DNA from: Anaerolineae bacterium | Lineage (GTDB): Bacteria > Chloroflexota > Anaerolineae > Aggregatilineales > Phototrophicaceae | DNA: 64,000 bases | Assembly (NCBI GenBank): GCA_022843745.1 | Contig: JALHNB010000014.1 | Span: 79,511-143,510, forward strand | Reading direction: 5' to 3' | Shown: positions 9,140 to 18,822 of the stretch, piece by piece | How positions within the stretch are numbered: position 1 is the stretch's first letter | Layout: every line of letters begins with the position of its first letter | Notes under the pieces: model-generated | What the model was told of the DNA's origin: nothing | The model's database searches: none | The model's input: the letters and a program-made list of their open reading frames with translations, nothing else | Position numbers and translations under genes: made by a program

Positions 9140-10216
9140 ATGAGCAACAGACCCAACCAGTCTGATTTTGATGATGACGACTTTCGTTTTGATGATAATG
9201 ATGATTTTGATTTTGGCGAAGATGATGATGCTTTCGGACGAGGGCTAGGCGACGACCTTTCGGGCGATGACCTCCCGCCGCTGGACGAGGATGGCGATGA
9301 TGGGGGTGGACGCGGGCCAAGCCGCACGTTTATCGTCATTGCCGCGCTGATGATCCTGCTTTTCGTCATCGGGCTGGGGGCGCTGGGCTTCTTCTTTCTC
9401 AGAGGCCAGGGGCCATCACCAGCAGCACTCACTGCGACGGCTGAGAGTGGCACGATTATTGCGATGAATTTGACCACCGTTGCCGATACCACGCTGACGG
9501 CGGAAGCCGCGCTCTTGTTCGCCGGGACTCAGACAGTAGAGGCGAACTTAACCGCGACGGCTGCCGCCGACACTACACCACGTGCCAGACCAAATGGGGC
9601 AAGTGCAACCGCCCACGATGGCGACAGCACCACTTTCGCGCCAGTTGGCAGCCTGAATCAGGGCGAGGCAGCAACTGTGATCGGTGTCAGCGATACAGGG
9701 TCAGGCTGGTATCTTGTGGAGCTGCCGAGTGGCACTACGGGTTGGGTGAATGGGGCGGATGTCACGATTTCTGGCGATACGAGTTCAATAGCAAGCGTTT
9801 CGCCACCTGTCCCAACCGAAACGCCGACTCCCACGTTGGATGCAACTGATTTGGCAGCGATGGCTTTCCAGACCGAAACATCGCTCACATTGACGGCGCA
9901 GGCGCAGCCTACAATCCCGACAGAAACGCCGACTGCCGAAGGTATTACGATTGATGCAGTCCAGCAAACAGCGACCCGTCTGGCGGAAATCCTTCAGGTT
10001 TCACCAACTGTTGACGGCGCTGGTGGCGGTATCATTGCCAGCCCAACGGCTGAAGGTGGATTTGGCCCGCTGCCGACGGCGCTGCCGGATACGGGTTTAT
10101 TTGACGACATCGCCGCTGGCGGTACGAATGGCATCAGCATGATCGCGCTGGTGATTGTCGGCCTGCTCGGTGTGATTTTTATGTCGCGCCGGATGCGTTC
10201 GTCGATCAACAAGTAG
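9140..10216 (+). CDS. Membrane protein with SH3b domain and LPDTG cell-surface sorting-like tail
   Basis: AGGAGG lies nine bases upstream of ATG 9140. Residues 1-60 are Asp/Phe-rich, followed by a membrane helix near 66-90 (TFIVIAALMILLFVIGLG). The exported part carries an SH3b domain near 150-205 (GSGWYLVELPSGTTGWVNG) and Thr-rich linkers. The C terminus reads LPDTG, a short spacer, a hydrophobic helix and a basic end (SRRMRSSINK), which is the order of a Gram-positive LPxTG sorting signal. It is the last gene of the operon. Either sortase anchoring or a simple second membrane helix is possible. Confidence 0.72.
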   Translation: MSNRPNQSDFDDDDFRFDDNDDFDFGEDDDAFGRGLGDDLSGDDLPPLDEDGDDGGGRGPSRTFIVIAALMILLFVIGLGALGFFFLRGQGPSPAALTATAESGTIIAMNLTTVADTTLTAEAALLFAGTQTVEANLTATAAADTTPRARPNGASATAHDGDSTTFAPVGSLNQGEAATVIGVSDTGSGWYLVELPSGTTGWVNGADVTISGDTSSIASVSPPVPTETPTPTLDATDLAAMAFQTETSLTLTAQAQPTIPTETPTAEGITIDAVQQTATRLAEILQVSPTVDGAGGGIIASPTAEGGFGPLPTALPDTGLFDDIAAGGTNGISMIALVIVGLLGVIFMSRRMRSSINK

Positions 10217-10237
10217 ATTTCAACGACATATAACGAA

Positions 10238-10268
10238 AGAGGACGAGTCTGTGGCTCGACCTCTTTTC
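10238..10268 (+). terminator. Intrinsic terminator of the envelope operon
   Basis: AGAGG-A-CGAG pairs with CTCG-A-CCTCT around a 7-base loop and is followed by TTTT. It lies 22 bases after the last stop codon of the plus-strand operon. Confidence 0.75.
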
Positions 10269-10377
10269 ATTGTGAATAAGCTCGAATAGAGGTGTTGGAA
10301 TTCTGATACCTCATGGCTGTACCCTGTTGAGCGCTGCGGGTTTGTGAACTGGTTATCGGCCTCCAGAGATGAGAATC

Positions 10378-10416
10378 AAAAAACGCCACGACATGATAAC
10401 TCGTCGTGGCGTTTTT
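10378..10416. terminator. Strong bidirectional hairpin terminator
   Basis: AAAAACGCCACGAC pairs perfectly with GTCGTGGCGTTTTT around a 10-base loop, with A and T tracts on both sides. It lies between the convergent operon (ending 10216) and penicillin-binding protein gene (ending 10662). Apart from two palindromic repeats, the rest of 10217-10661 shows no gene. Confidence 0.75.
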
Positions 10417-10476
10417 CGATTCAGGATCGTTCAGAGCCTGTCTGAAAATTCGAGATTACGTGCCAATACAGAATTT

Positions 10477-10545
10477 GTAGGGGCAGGTCTGAGACCTGCC
10501 CGCCTTACATCATGTCATCAGGACGGGTCTCAGACCCGCCCCTAC
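10477..10545. repeat. GTAGGGGC-family palindromic repeat, paired copy
   Basis: Two palindromes of the family face each other: GTAGGGGCAGGTCTGAGACC on the left and GGGTCTCAGACCCGCCCCTAC, read inversely, on the right. Together they make a larger inverted repeat with GTAGGGGC and GCCCCTAC at the outer ends. This is a dispersed short element with relatives at 10609, 35320, 58213, 58596, 58772 and 60975. Confidence 0.75.
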
Positions 10546-10608
10546 AAGGCACATTCCCTGAATATTCAGATGGATTCTCACGTTTCTCTATGTCCAAACG
10601 CGCGTTCC

Positions 10609-10636
10609 GTAGGGGCGACTCGCCGAGTCGCCTCTA
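10609..10636. repeat. GTAGGGGCG-family palindromic repeat
   Basis: GTAGGGGCGACTC and GAGTCGCCTCTAC form an almost perfect 28-base palindrome 26 bases downstream of the penicillin-binding protein stop codon. Confidence 0.75.
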
Positions 10637-10661
10637 CAATTGGTTCGTAAACGCCTCGATT

Positions 10662-13600
10662 TTACCCACCGGGGTTGATGGTCGCCGTTGGCGTGGGCGC
10701 ACCGAGCGATTGAGAAGAAGACCCGCCCAAATCAATCGGGATCGTCGTCGCTGTCGGTATCGCAACCGTCGGTAGAATGACGGGTGTTGATGTCGGCAGG
10801 ATATTCTGCACCGTGACCTGCACCGGACGATAGAGATAACCGCCGCCAGCTTGCGATGTCCCGAATACCGAGAGCCGGATGATATACACGCCGTTTGGCA
10901 CCAGCCGGGTATCCCATTGTGCCAATTCTGCCTGATTGGGAACCTGATTGTTAAACGGCCCGATAGTCGCGATGACGGCAGTAGGATTATTCGCCGAAAG
11001 AATATCAATCTGGTAACGGGCGAAGTTCTGCGGCACAGACACCGCTCCGGTGATCGGCACGACACCTTGCAAAAGTTCACCACCGATGGGCGAGGCGATC
11101 CGCGCGACTGGGCGCACCGTGTTGATGTCGCAAGCACCTGTTGGCGGCGACAGCGGCGGGATCGGCAGACCAAGCTGGCGGGCAATCGGTTGTCCCGCAG
11201 CAGTCCCCAACCATTGAACGGCGAACGGATCGCTGATATTGGCAAATGTCCGCACTTCGACATTTTCGTTACACGAATCGTTCGCGCGTAATCCCGTCCA
11301 GGTATCAATGGGGATGGATACGACCACACCCTGGTCGGCGGGTGGTGGCGGCTGGCTGACGATAAACAACTCGCTGCGAATGCCGGGGCAGTTTTCACCG
11401 GGCTTCGCACCCGTAACCACGCAAATGTCGTCCTGGAAAATATTGCCAGGGTTGCCAAATGGATCAGGCGCGGTCATGGTTGCGAGAATCGCGCGCATTG
11501 TGGCATTCCATACCGGGGCGGCGTGTTCCAGGCTGCCACCACGTGTTGGCGCATTATCAGGTCGCCCCAGCCACACGCCGACAACCGCGTTGCGGGAGAA
11601 CCCCATCGTCCACAGATCACGCGCGTCATTGCTGGTTCCGGTTTTCGCGGCTACTCTGTCGCCATATTCCGGTATAAAGAGCGGGCTGTTCAATCCAAAC
11701 TCATCACCACGTGCTGTGTTGTCGCTCATGATGTTTTGCATCAGGAAGGCGACCTCCGGCTGGACTCTAACTGTGGGATCAGCATGGGGTTCAATCGTGA
11801 TTGGATTGCCGTCCGCGTCCTTGACACTGATAATCGCGTACAGCGGCACATAACGTCCGGTGTTGGCAAGTGTGCCGTAGGCTGCCATCATGTCATACAG
11901 CCGGACTTCGCTTGCACCAACGGCTGATGCCAGCGTGACTTGCGGCGGGTCTTGCAGGAAGGTGAGGCCAACCCGCAGCGCCGTGTCGATGAATTTGTCT
12001 GCGCCGATGAACGTGAAGGCTTTTACGGCTGCCACGTTGATGCTGTTCGCAAGGGCATAGCGTACCGAGATCGGCCCCCGGAACTGACCATCGAAATTAA
12101 CAGGTGTATAGGCTGGATTCTGGAAAGCGGTTGGCACATCCCAGAGGATCGTGGCGGGGGTGAAGTATTCGCTGTTATCCAGTATGCCGTTGTTATTACG
12201 GTCTCCGACACCTTCCAACGCTGCGGTATAGACGATGGGTTTAATGGACGAGCCGGGCTGCTGCCAGGAGAGCGCCAGATTCACCTGGCCGTCAATTTCC
12301 GCATTATTGAAATCGGGGCTGCCGATCATCGCGCGGATCGCACCATCACGTGGGTCAGTCACCATGACCGAGCCACTGTTGACACCCGTAAACGTGATCT
12401 GTCCGAGCATGTCGGTGAGCGCTTTTTGCGCCGCATCCTGGACATTTGGCATCAGCGTCGTCTGGACTTCAAAGCCGCGCCGGAAAATTTCGTCCGATCC
12501 AAACTGTCGCTCAAGCTGCGCCAGCACAAAGTAAACAAAGTGCGGGTAACGAACTGTCGCTGCGCGGGGCAAATAATCACGCGCTTCTACCTGGGCGCGT
12601 TCGACCAAAATCTGACCCGCGAATTGGTTATTGTTATTGACAATCTGATTATAGCCCTCGGTGATGCAGAATGGTCTGCCAACATAGGGCGCGTGCTGGA
12701 AATTGAGGCAAGGAACAGTGGCAATTTTACGCAGCGCCTCGTCCATGCCGTTGAAAGCCTGCGCCGGATTTGTCACCGGGTCATTCGCCGCCGGGGAGTT
12801 CAGCAAACCTGCTAACAAGGCTGATTCGCCCAGATCAAGATCGGCTGCTGTTTTATTGAAGTAGAACTCTGCTGCTGCCTCGACACCATAAGATTGATTG
12901 CCGAAGAATACTTCATTCATATACAGTTGCAGGATGAAGTTTTTGTCGTATTTACGTGCGATTTCCGAGGCGATAACAATTTCGCGCAGTTTTTGGTCGG
13001 CGGTTGGCGTACCCTGATCTTGCAGGATCAAGCGGCTGGCGATTTGCTGAGTGATCGTGCTTGCGCCGGAAACCACACCACCCGCGCTGATATTTTGCAG
13101 GAAGGCACGCCCAATCGCGATGGGGTCATAGCCAGGGTCTTCGAAGAAGCGCTCATTTTCGGATGCTACGACTGCGTAGATCATCTCCGGCGAAATTTCG
13201 GACAGATCAACCGTTTTACGTGCGCCACCCTGCTGGCTGTTGAGTTCGGCAAGCAAATTGCCTTGCGCATCCAGGATTCGCGCGGTCTGGAAAGCAGGCT
13301 GATAATCCGCCAGCGCTGCTACCTGGGCGGTATATTCTGAAGCCAGATTGTTATACGAAATAATCATGTAGCCGACGATAATCGCGCCCAGAATAAAGAT
13401 GCCACCGATGACCAGCGAGCCGATGAGAAGCGCCGTTCGCGCTGTCGATTGGCGCTGGATTTCGACGGCCTGCTGATATTGAACGCCTGTTTCGCCAATG
13501 TTGTAATCCGGCGGGCGTTCGGCAGCGTCATAACCCGCTGCGGGCGCAAATGTGGTGGCATCGGAAACAACAGGTTGTGTGAGTTGAGTTTCGCCGTAGT

Positions 13601-14948
13601 TATAGGGCTGCGTGTTGTTCAGCGTGGCAGCTTCAGACTGGCGTATATTTTCCAGGTTCACGCCGGACATGCTGGGAACAGTGAAATTCGGGTCGTTCAC
13701 CGGCACTGACCGGGGCATAACCATGTCATCTTCTTCGCCCGGATAAACGCCGCTTACGCCTGTTTCGTGATATGAGGGTGAAGTCACCTCGTCGTCCGGC
13801 AAATAGGGCAGCGCACCCCGCATCACTTCGGGCGCGGTAAATTCTGATGTCGCCGTTCGTGGCGGGCCGGGCAGCGGCGCAGACGGACGTGGTGGTGTCG
13901 CCACAACCCAATCATTGACCTGACTATCGAAACGATACCAGGTGTCGGTATCAACACCCATCATCCACCAGGTATCGTCATTATCCAGGATCAAAAGCTG
14001 GCGCAGTTTTTCCTGTAATTGGTCACGGGTCATCTGCCCGGCTTTATATTGCTGTCGGAGCGCACGCACCTGGGCTTCGGTTTCGACAAATTTTTGTGCA
14101 AGCGCTTCCTGTTCGGGGTCAACGGTGGGCGCGGCAGGTTGAATAGGTGTGAAATCACCCATGACCGAGGTCGCCTGCGTACCACCCATCAATTCTTCGA
14201 CCTGACGGCGAGCGATTGCGGCAGCGTCATCCATTCCGGCATCGGCTGGAGTCGTTAGAGCAGGAGCCGCGCCAGAAAGCTGTTCGACCTGACGGCGGGC
14301 GATTGCAGCGGCATCGTCGGCTTCAGTGGCAGCCTCTTTAGAAAGCTGTTCAATTTGCAGTCGTGCCATTTCAGCAGGGTCAATAACGCCTGTGGGCAAT
14401 GTTTCTGTTAAGGGTGCGCCGGAAGCCAGTGCTTCGCGTTCCGCCGAGGCAGGGCCAGTAAAATCGGGCGCGGGTTCTTCGGCATCTTCAACATCTTCAG
14501 TTTCGGCTGGCGTTTCAGAAGTCAGTACAATACTGGCAGGCGGTTGCTGCTCGACCTGGCTGACGAGCATGACCAGCTCACCCAAACCGCTGAAGGACTC
14601 GAAATCATCGTCATCTTCCGGCGGGGCTTCTTTAACCGCTGCCGCACTGGGTTTGACATCCGGCAAGCTGTCTTCAGGCCGCTGCAACTGCACCGGTTCA
14701 ATTCGCGTGGTTGGGATTTCGATCTCATCGTCTGGCGTAAATGGGGTGTCTTCTGGTCTGGGCAGATGCCAGGCACCTTCTTCAATTGGGACGACTTCCA
14801 GGTCAGTAGGCATCGCCGGGACGCGCTCCGGCTCTTCCGCAACCGGACGCGGTGCAACAGAACGCCAGCCACCGCTATCCGGTTTGCGCCAGCCGCCCTT
14901 AATCTCAGGCTCTTTCGTTAATTTGTCAGTGGGTTGGTTGTCGGACAT
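10662..14948 (-). CDS. Class A penicillin-binding protein (bifunctional peptidoglycan synthase)
   Basis: The 1428-residue protein polymerises and cross-links peptidoglycan outside the membrane. A very long acidic cytoplasmic region (1 to about 520) has repeats of the form DDAAAIARRQVEQL. A membrane helix follows near 530-555, then a GT51 glycosyltransferase domain (VVASENERFFEDPGYDP with the catalytic Glu, and GASTITQQIA). The transpeptidase domain has SxxK as GSSIKP near residue 899, SxN as NSIN, and KTG as AAKTGTSND. A C-terminal Ig-like or beta domain and a Thr-rich tail close the protein. Usual class A enzymes have 650-900 residues, so the N-terminal extension is unusual and may be a docking or regulatory segment. 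It lies downstream of a PP2C phosphatase on the same strand (90-base gap), so regulation by Ser/Thr phosphorylation is plausible. Confidence 0.92.
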   Translation of the reverse strand: MSDNQPTDKLTKEPEIKGGWRKPDSGGWRSVAPRPVAEEPERVPAMPTDLEVVPIEEGAWHLPRPEDTPFTPDDEIEIPTTRIEPVQLQRPEDSLPDVKPSAAAVKEAPPEDDDDFESFSGLGELVMLVSQVEQQPPASIVLTSETPAETEDVEDAEEPAPDFTGPASAEREALASGAPLTETLPTGVIDPAEMARLQIEQLSKEAATEADDAAAIARRQVEQLSGAAPALTTPADAGMDDAAAIARRQVEELMGGTQATSVMGDFTPIQPAAPTVDPEQEALAQKFVETEAQVRALRQQYKAGQMTRDQLQEKLRQLLILDNDDTWWMMGVDTDTWYRFDSQVNDWVVATPPRPSAPLPGPPRTATSEFTAPEVMRGALPYLPDDEVTSPSYHETGVSGVYPGEEDDMVMPRSVPVNDPNFTVPSMSGVNLENIRQSEAATLNNTQPYNYGETQLTQPVVSDATTFAPAAGYDAAERPPDYNIGETGVQYQQAVEIQRQSTARTALLIGSLVIGGIFILGAIIVGYMIISYNNLASEYTAQVAALADYQPAFQTARILDAQGNLLAELNSQQGGARKTVDLSEISPEMIYAVVASENERFFEDPGYDPIAIGRAFLQNISAGGVVSGASTITQQIASRLILQDQGTPTADQKLREIVIASEIARKYDKNFILQLYMNEVFFGNQSYGVEAAAEFYFNKTAADLDLGESALLAGLLNSPAANDPVTNPAQAFNGMDEALRKIATVPCLNFQHAPYVGRPFCITEGYNQIVNNNNQFAGQILVERAQVEARDYLPRAATVRYPHFVYFVLAQLERQFGSDEIFRRGFEVQTTLMPNVQDAAQKALTDMLGQITFTGVNSGSVMVTDPRDGAIRAMIGSPDFNNAEIDGQVNLALSWQQPGSSIKPIVYTAALEGVGDRNNNGILDNSEYFTPATILWDVPTAFQNPAYTPVNFDGQFRGPISVRYALANSINVAAVKAFTFIGADKFIDTALRVGLTFLQDPPQVTLASAVGASEVRLYDMMAAYGTLANTGRYVPLYAIISVKDADGNPITIEPHADPTVRVQPEVAFLMQNIMSDNTARGDEFGLNSPLFIPEYGDRVAAKTGTSNDARDLWTMGFSRNAVVGVWLGRPDNAPTRGGSLEHAAPVWNATMRAILATMTAPDPFGNPGNIFQDDICVVTGAKPGENCPGIRSELFIVSQPPPPADQGVVVSIPIDTWTGLRANDSCNENVEVRTFANISDPFAVQWLGTAAGQPIARQLGLPIPPLSPPTGACDINTVRPVARIASPIGGELLQGVVPITGAVSVPQNFARYQIDILSANNPTAVIATIGPFNNQVPNQAELAQWDTRLVPNGVYIIRLSVFGTSQAGGGYLYRPVQVTVQNILPTSTPVILPTVAIPTATTIPIDLGGSSSQSLGAPTPTATINPGG

Positions 14949-15038
14949 GCCTGATCGCCCTTACTAGAAGCTTCTATCAATGACTTGATTCTAACGAATT
15001 ACACACCAATAGCGCAAGTAGGGCAAAATGGAAGCCAT

Positions 15039-16208
15039 TTATTGGTCAGGCATGAGGGTGTCGCGCCCTTCACAATCCCGATCCCGGCGCTGGCCTGCCA
15101 GTACAGACCGTCTTACGGCAGAACGGACATTGAGTGTGCGATCCAGAAGGCTGAGATCAGGCAAGGTGGTATCGGAGTCGCTCCAATTTTCAAAATTGCC
15201 AAAATCATCGCTCAAACGCTCGGCGGCCATTTTTTGTTTAGTCGATGAAACAGCTTCCTGAGTGGACATCACCGCACTCACAGGCTCAAGAAAGCTTTTC
15301 GGGCGTTTATCAACTTCGACTGCTTTGTTCGGCTGCGGGCGACCTTTTAATATCAGCGTATCTTCGTCGTCATCCTGCGGCTCAAAAGCGGCGTTGAGTT
15401 GCGCGATGCGATCTGCAATATCTCTTTCGACGGCGACCACAATCACGCTGACGTTATCTTCACCACCGCGTTCATTGGCGAGGTCGATCAATTTTTGGCT
15501 GGCTAATTCAGGATTTTCGTCTGCCAGTGAAAGTCGCGCGATTTCATGCGGCTTAACATGCCGCGTGAGGCCGTCGGAACACAGGACGAGGCGATCTCCA
15601 ACCTGTAACTGCGTGTGAAAGAGGTCTACATCCACATCTTCGGTTTGTCCGAGTGCGCGATACAGCACGTTTTTCATGGGGTGTTCGTCGGCCTGTTCGC
15701 GAGTGATATGCCCGGCGGCGACCAACGCTTCGACAAAGCTGTGATCGGATGTGATCTGAGTAATCTCTGAGTCAAAACCGCTGACAAGATAGGCTCGACT
15801 ATCGCCAACATGGGCGACCAGCACATCGGTGCCGCGCACCAACGCTAGGGTAATGGTTGTACCCATACCGCGCATTTCGGGTTCTTTAGCCGCACGCTGC
15901 ATAATCGAGAGATTCGCTTGCCGGATCACGGCACGCATTTTCTCGTTCAGCATGTCGTCAGCGGGCTTTTCGGGTATGGTTTGCTTGGCGTATTCGCGCT
16001 CTGCCAGTCCAATCTGAATAGCTTCGACGGCAATCCGGCTGGCTTCTTCGCCTGCCGCCGCGCCGCCCATGCCATCCGCAACAACCGCCAGGACAAAGCC
16101 ATCGCCTGTCCACAAACGGATGTTGTCTTCGTTATTCTCGCGCACCTGGCCGACGCTGGTGCGGGCGCTGCTTCGTAGACGAATGTTATTAAATCCCGGA
16201 TCAGTCAT
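15039..16208 (-). CDS. PP2C-family Ser/Thr protein phosphatase
   Basis: The 389-residue cytoplasmic enzyme has the full set of metal-binding PP2C motifs: VGQVRENNEDN near 19, ADGMGG near 44, VGDSRAYL near 137, CSDGLTRH near 210 and GGEDNVSVIVV near 246. These belong to the bacterial Stp/PrpC group that removes phosphate from Ser/Thr. The C-terminal 110 residues are acidic, have no clear fold, and end just before the penicillin-binding protein gene. The partner kinase is likely the divergent gene at 16406. Confidence 0.9.
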   Translation of the reverse strand: MTDPGFNNIRLRSSARTSVGQVRENNEDNIRLWTGDGFVLAVVADGMGGAAAGEEASRIAVEAIQIGLAEREYAKQTIPEKPADDMLNEKMRAVIRQANLSIMQRAAKEPEMRGMGTTITLALVRGTDVLVAHVGDSRAYLVSGFDSEITQITSDHSFVEALVAAGHITREQADEHPMKNVLYRALGQTEDVDVDLFHTQLQVGDRLVLCSDGLTRHVKPHEIARLSLADENPELASQKLIDLANERGGEDNVSVIVVAVERDIADRIAQLNAAFEPQDDDEDTLILKGRPQPNKAVEVDKRPKSFLEPVSAVMSTQEAVSSTKQKMAAERLSDDFGNFENWSDSDTTLPDLSLLDRTLNVRSAVRRSVLAGQRRDRDCEGRDTLMPDQ

Positions 16209-16405
16209 GCCGGACTCCCTGAGACAATTTCTAGTCTATAGTTATTCTACTGAAAAAATGAAAAACAGCTATAGCCCCCCGTCAAGTTGTCAATTCTGTA
16301 TCACCCTAACGGCTATTTTCGTTTACAATACTCCAATTTCCCAAATCGAAAACTCAGTCAATATAGGGATAATGTGGGATATAAGAGCATACGGATGAAA
16401 ACGCG

Positions 16406-17536
16406 ATGCCGAATTTGATAGACCTTTATCGGATTGATAACTACAACGACACATTTGCGCTTGGTCACTACGCGCGGGTTTTAGATGCCCTGGATCGCCG
16501 CACCGGACATAACGTGGCTTTCAAAGTCATGCGCCCCGAACATCTCTCGCCGGACGGTGACGCGCGTTGGGAATATCGAGCTTTTGCCAACGAAGCCAAT
16601 TTGCTGATGAAACTGGTTGACAGCCCTCAAGTCATTGATCTGGTCGATTGTGGTTATATTTCGAGTCAATCCGAAGCGCCTGGAGATGGCGAGATTACCT
16701 CATTTCAGCGCGATGTGATGGGATTTGCCCAGGCGATGGCAAACCACGCCCAGGAAGGCTGGCGGCCTTACCTGACATTGGAAAATTTACCCAGAGCGAG
16801 CAATCTGCTTTATCTCATGAAGCCAAACCGCCCGAATATCCGCTGGCGCTTGCCCAGTGAGGAAGGGCTGGCATTAGCGCTGCAATTCGCGAATATGCTG
16901 AAACTGTCGCATCAGCAGGGCATCGTTTATCTCGACCATAAGCTCGAACACGTCTATTGGGATGGCACACAACTACAGGTGATTGACCTCAACAGTTCGC
17001 GTCAGCTCGAAGGCGATCCTAATTCGCCGAGTAATCTTCAATATTACCGGATGGACATTCATAACTTATGCGTGGGTATTCTCTATCCGATTTTTACGGG
17101 ATTGTCGCCACAAAAAGCGACTTTACGCCCACAGCCGGGGACATGGAGCGATGTCGAAGCCCGCTATAAAGACATCACCGAACTCGATTTCGGCGTTGAA
17201 CCCACATTGAGCAGCGCGATTAAAGCCTTGTTGCAGCAGGGCGCGGCGATGCAATACGCAACCGTTGACGAATTTCTGAATCGGCTTTACGAAGCGGGCG
17301 CACTGCATGGCTGGGATTTCCCTAATCACTATACCAGCCCGTCCAGTCGAGATGCCCGTACACAATTACGCGCTGGTTTGACTCGACTCCGCAAAGGCGA
17401 GGAACTGCTGCGAGAAGCCCGCGATCTGTTCCGCGAGGCAGCCATTCAGGAAGGCATTACCGATGATCTGGAGGCGGAACTGCGGCGGTTAGTCAAAGCG
17501 GTCAACGAGACACTGAATAATCGGGTAATTCCATAA
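16406..17536 (+). CDS. Atypical Ser/Thr protein kinase-like protein
   Basis: The 376-residue protein keeps the Hanks-type order with changed motifs. The P-loop is LGHYARV. The ATP-binding Lys is K40 in VAFKV. The catalytic loop reads YLDHKLEHV, keeping Asp177 and the Lys but with Tyr for the His of HRD and His for the metal-binding Asn. DFG is replaced by DLN (Asp194). It lacks a transmembrane segment and sensor domain. The C-terminal 65 residues are helical and charged. It is divergent from the PP2C phosphatase, so the two share a 197-base upstream region. It may be a weak kinase or a pseudokinase scaffold. Confidence 0.7.
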   Translation: MPNLIDLYRIDNYNDTFALGHYARVLDALDRRTGHNVAFKVMRPEHLSPDGDARWEYRAFANEANLLMKLVDSPQVIDLVDCGYISSQSEAPGDGEITSFQRDVMGFAQAMANHAQEGWRPYLTLENLPRASNLLYLMKPNRPNIRWRLPSEEGLALALQFANMLKLSHQQGIVYLDHKLEHVYWDGTQLQVIDLNSSRQLEGDPNSPSNLQYYRMDIHNLCVGILYPIFTGLSPQKATLRPQPGTWSDVEARYKDITELDFGVEPTLSSAIKALLQQGAAMQYATVDEFLNRLYEAGALHGWDFPNHYTSPSSRDARTQLRAGLTRLRKGEELLREARDLFREAAIQEGITDDLEAELRRLVKAVNETLNNRVIP

Positions 17537-17800
17537 AAATCGCGAAATGCAGAATTGAATAGGTGGAGGGGAATTTCTTATCTTCAGATAGGATAATATA
17601 CCGCATTGATCTCCAAAGCGCTAAGGTTTGGGGTAATTCATCGGCTGAGAACGTGTGAGAATGGTGGGTAGCTGGTCAGTTTATGGTGGTGCTGTGTAAA
17701 AAGTGCTGAGTAAAGATATTTTACGTCCTAGACCAGTATTTTAAGCTGACACGCTGACTGGCTGAAACGCTAAATCGCTATCTTGCAAAGGAGATTTTCG

Positions 17801-18669
17801 ATGAAATTTGGTATCAGTTTGCCACCATTTGGCGAATACGCCGAACCCCGTTATCTCGCCCAGATTGCCCGCGAAGCCGAAAATGTCGGGTGGGACGGTT
17901 TTTTCATCTGGGATCATGTCATGTTCGACCCGACCTTTCACCCGATTGTCGATCCCTGGGTCGGATTAGCCGCTGTCGCCATGAACACGCAAAAAATTCG
18001 TATCGGAACGATGGTGACGGCAGTGCCACGCCGCCGCCCCTGGCAGTTGGCGCGGGAAACCGTTTCGCTGGATCGCCTCTCCGGTGGGCGCACGGTTTTC
18101 GGCGTGGGGTTGGGCGAACCACCGCAGTGGGATTATGGCTTTTTTGGCGAGGAACAGGACGCGAAAATCCGCGCGCAAAAACTCGACGAAGGACTCGCCA
18201 TTCTCGATGGGCTGTGGAGTGGTGAATTTTTCAGCTACAAAGGTGAACATTACCAATTAGAGGAAGTGCGATTTTTGCCCCGCGCGATTCAAACGCCACG
18301 TATTCCGATCTGGGTGGGCGGGACTTGGAATAAGCATAAACCGATGCGCCGCGCAGCCCAATGGGACGGCTATTTCCCGCTGAAGTGGCAGGAAATTCTC
18401 ACGCCCGACGAGTGGAAAGTCATCATGGATTACGTCAACCAGCACCGCACCAGTACCGCGCCGTTTGATTGGGTGCATGGCGGCGCAACTCCCGGCGATG
18501 ATCGGGCGAAAGCCGCCGAGATAGTCAAGCCATATGAAGAAATTGGCGTGACGTGGTGATCGAAAGCGTTGATCCCTGGCGTTTTGGCTGGAGCTGGGAG
18601 GATGGTTTGACACCAGAAATTATCCATATCTTGAATGAGCGTATCCGTCAGGGGCCGCCGAGGGGCTAA
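17801..18669 (+). pseudogene. LLM-class flavin-dependent oxidoreductase, frameshifted near the C terminus
   Basis: ATG 17801 has AAAGGAG eight bases upstream. The 252 intact residues are a luciferase-like TIM barrel (MKFGISLPPFGEYAEPRY; GTMVTAVPRRRPWQLARETVSLDRLSGGR) closely related to the next gene. The frame stops at TGA 18557-18559. The neighbour reads TGG TGG ATT GAA at this point, whereas this copy has TGG TGA TCG AAA. Restoring one G lets the frame continue as WWIESVDPWRFGW and finish IRQGPPRG at TAA 18667-18669, matching the end of the neighbour. One base is therefore missing, through a real frameshift or a sequence error. If real, about 38 residues are lost. Confidence 0.75.
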
Positions 18670-18684
18670 TTAGCATCTCAGCTT

Positions 18685-18722
18685 GTCAGCGTTTCAGCTT
18701 TGTTGGTGGCTGAAATGCTGAC
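18685..18722. terminator. Hairpin between the tandem oxidoreductase genes
   Basis: A 14-base stem (GTCAGCGTTTCAGC pairing with GCTGAAATGCTGAC, one G-T wobble) encloses a 10-base loop. There is no strong T tract, so termination is only likely. The 263-base stretch 17537-17800 before the first copy holds no recognisable gene. Confidence 0.5.
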
Positions 18723-18822
18723 TAAGAATTTCTGGTGATTATGTTTTTGTGGTAGGTTCGTAGAGACAAGGCACCTCCTTACAAAGACGAGATAAACAAC
18801 TAATTTTTAAAGGAGATTTATT

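Noticed and set aside
10662..14948. Plus-strand frames opposite the penicillin-binding protein
   Set aside because: The minus-strand frame has complete GT51 and transpeptidase motifs; opposite frames show none.
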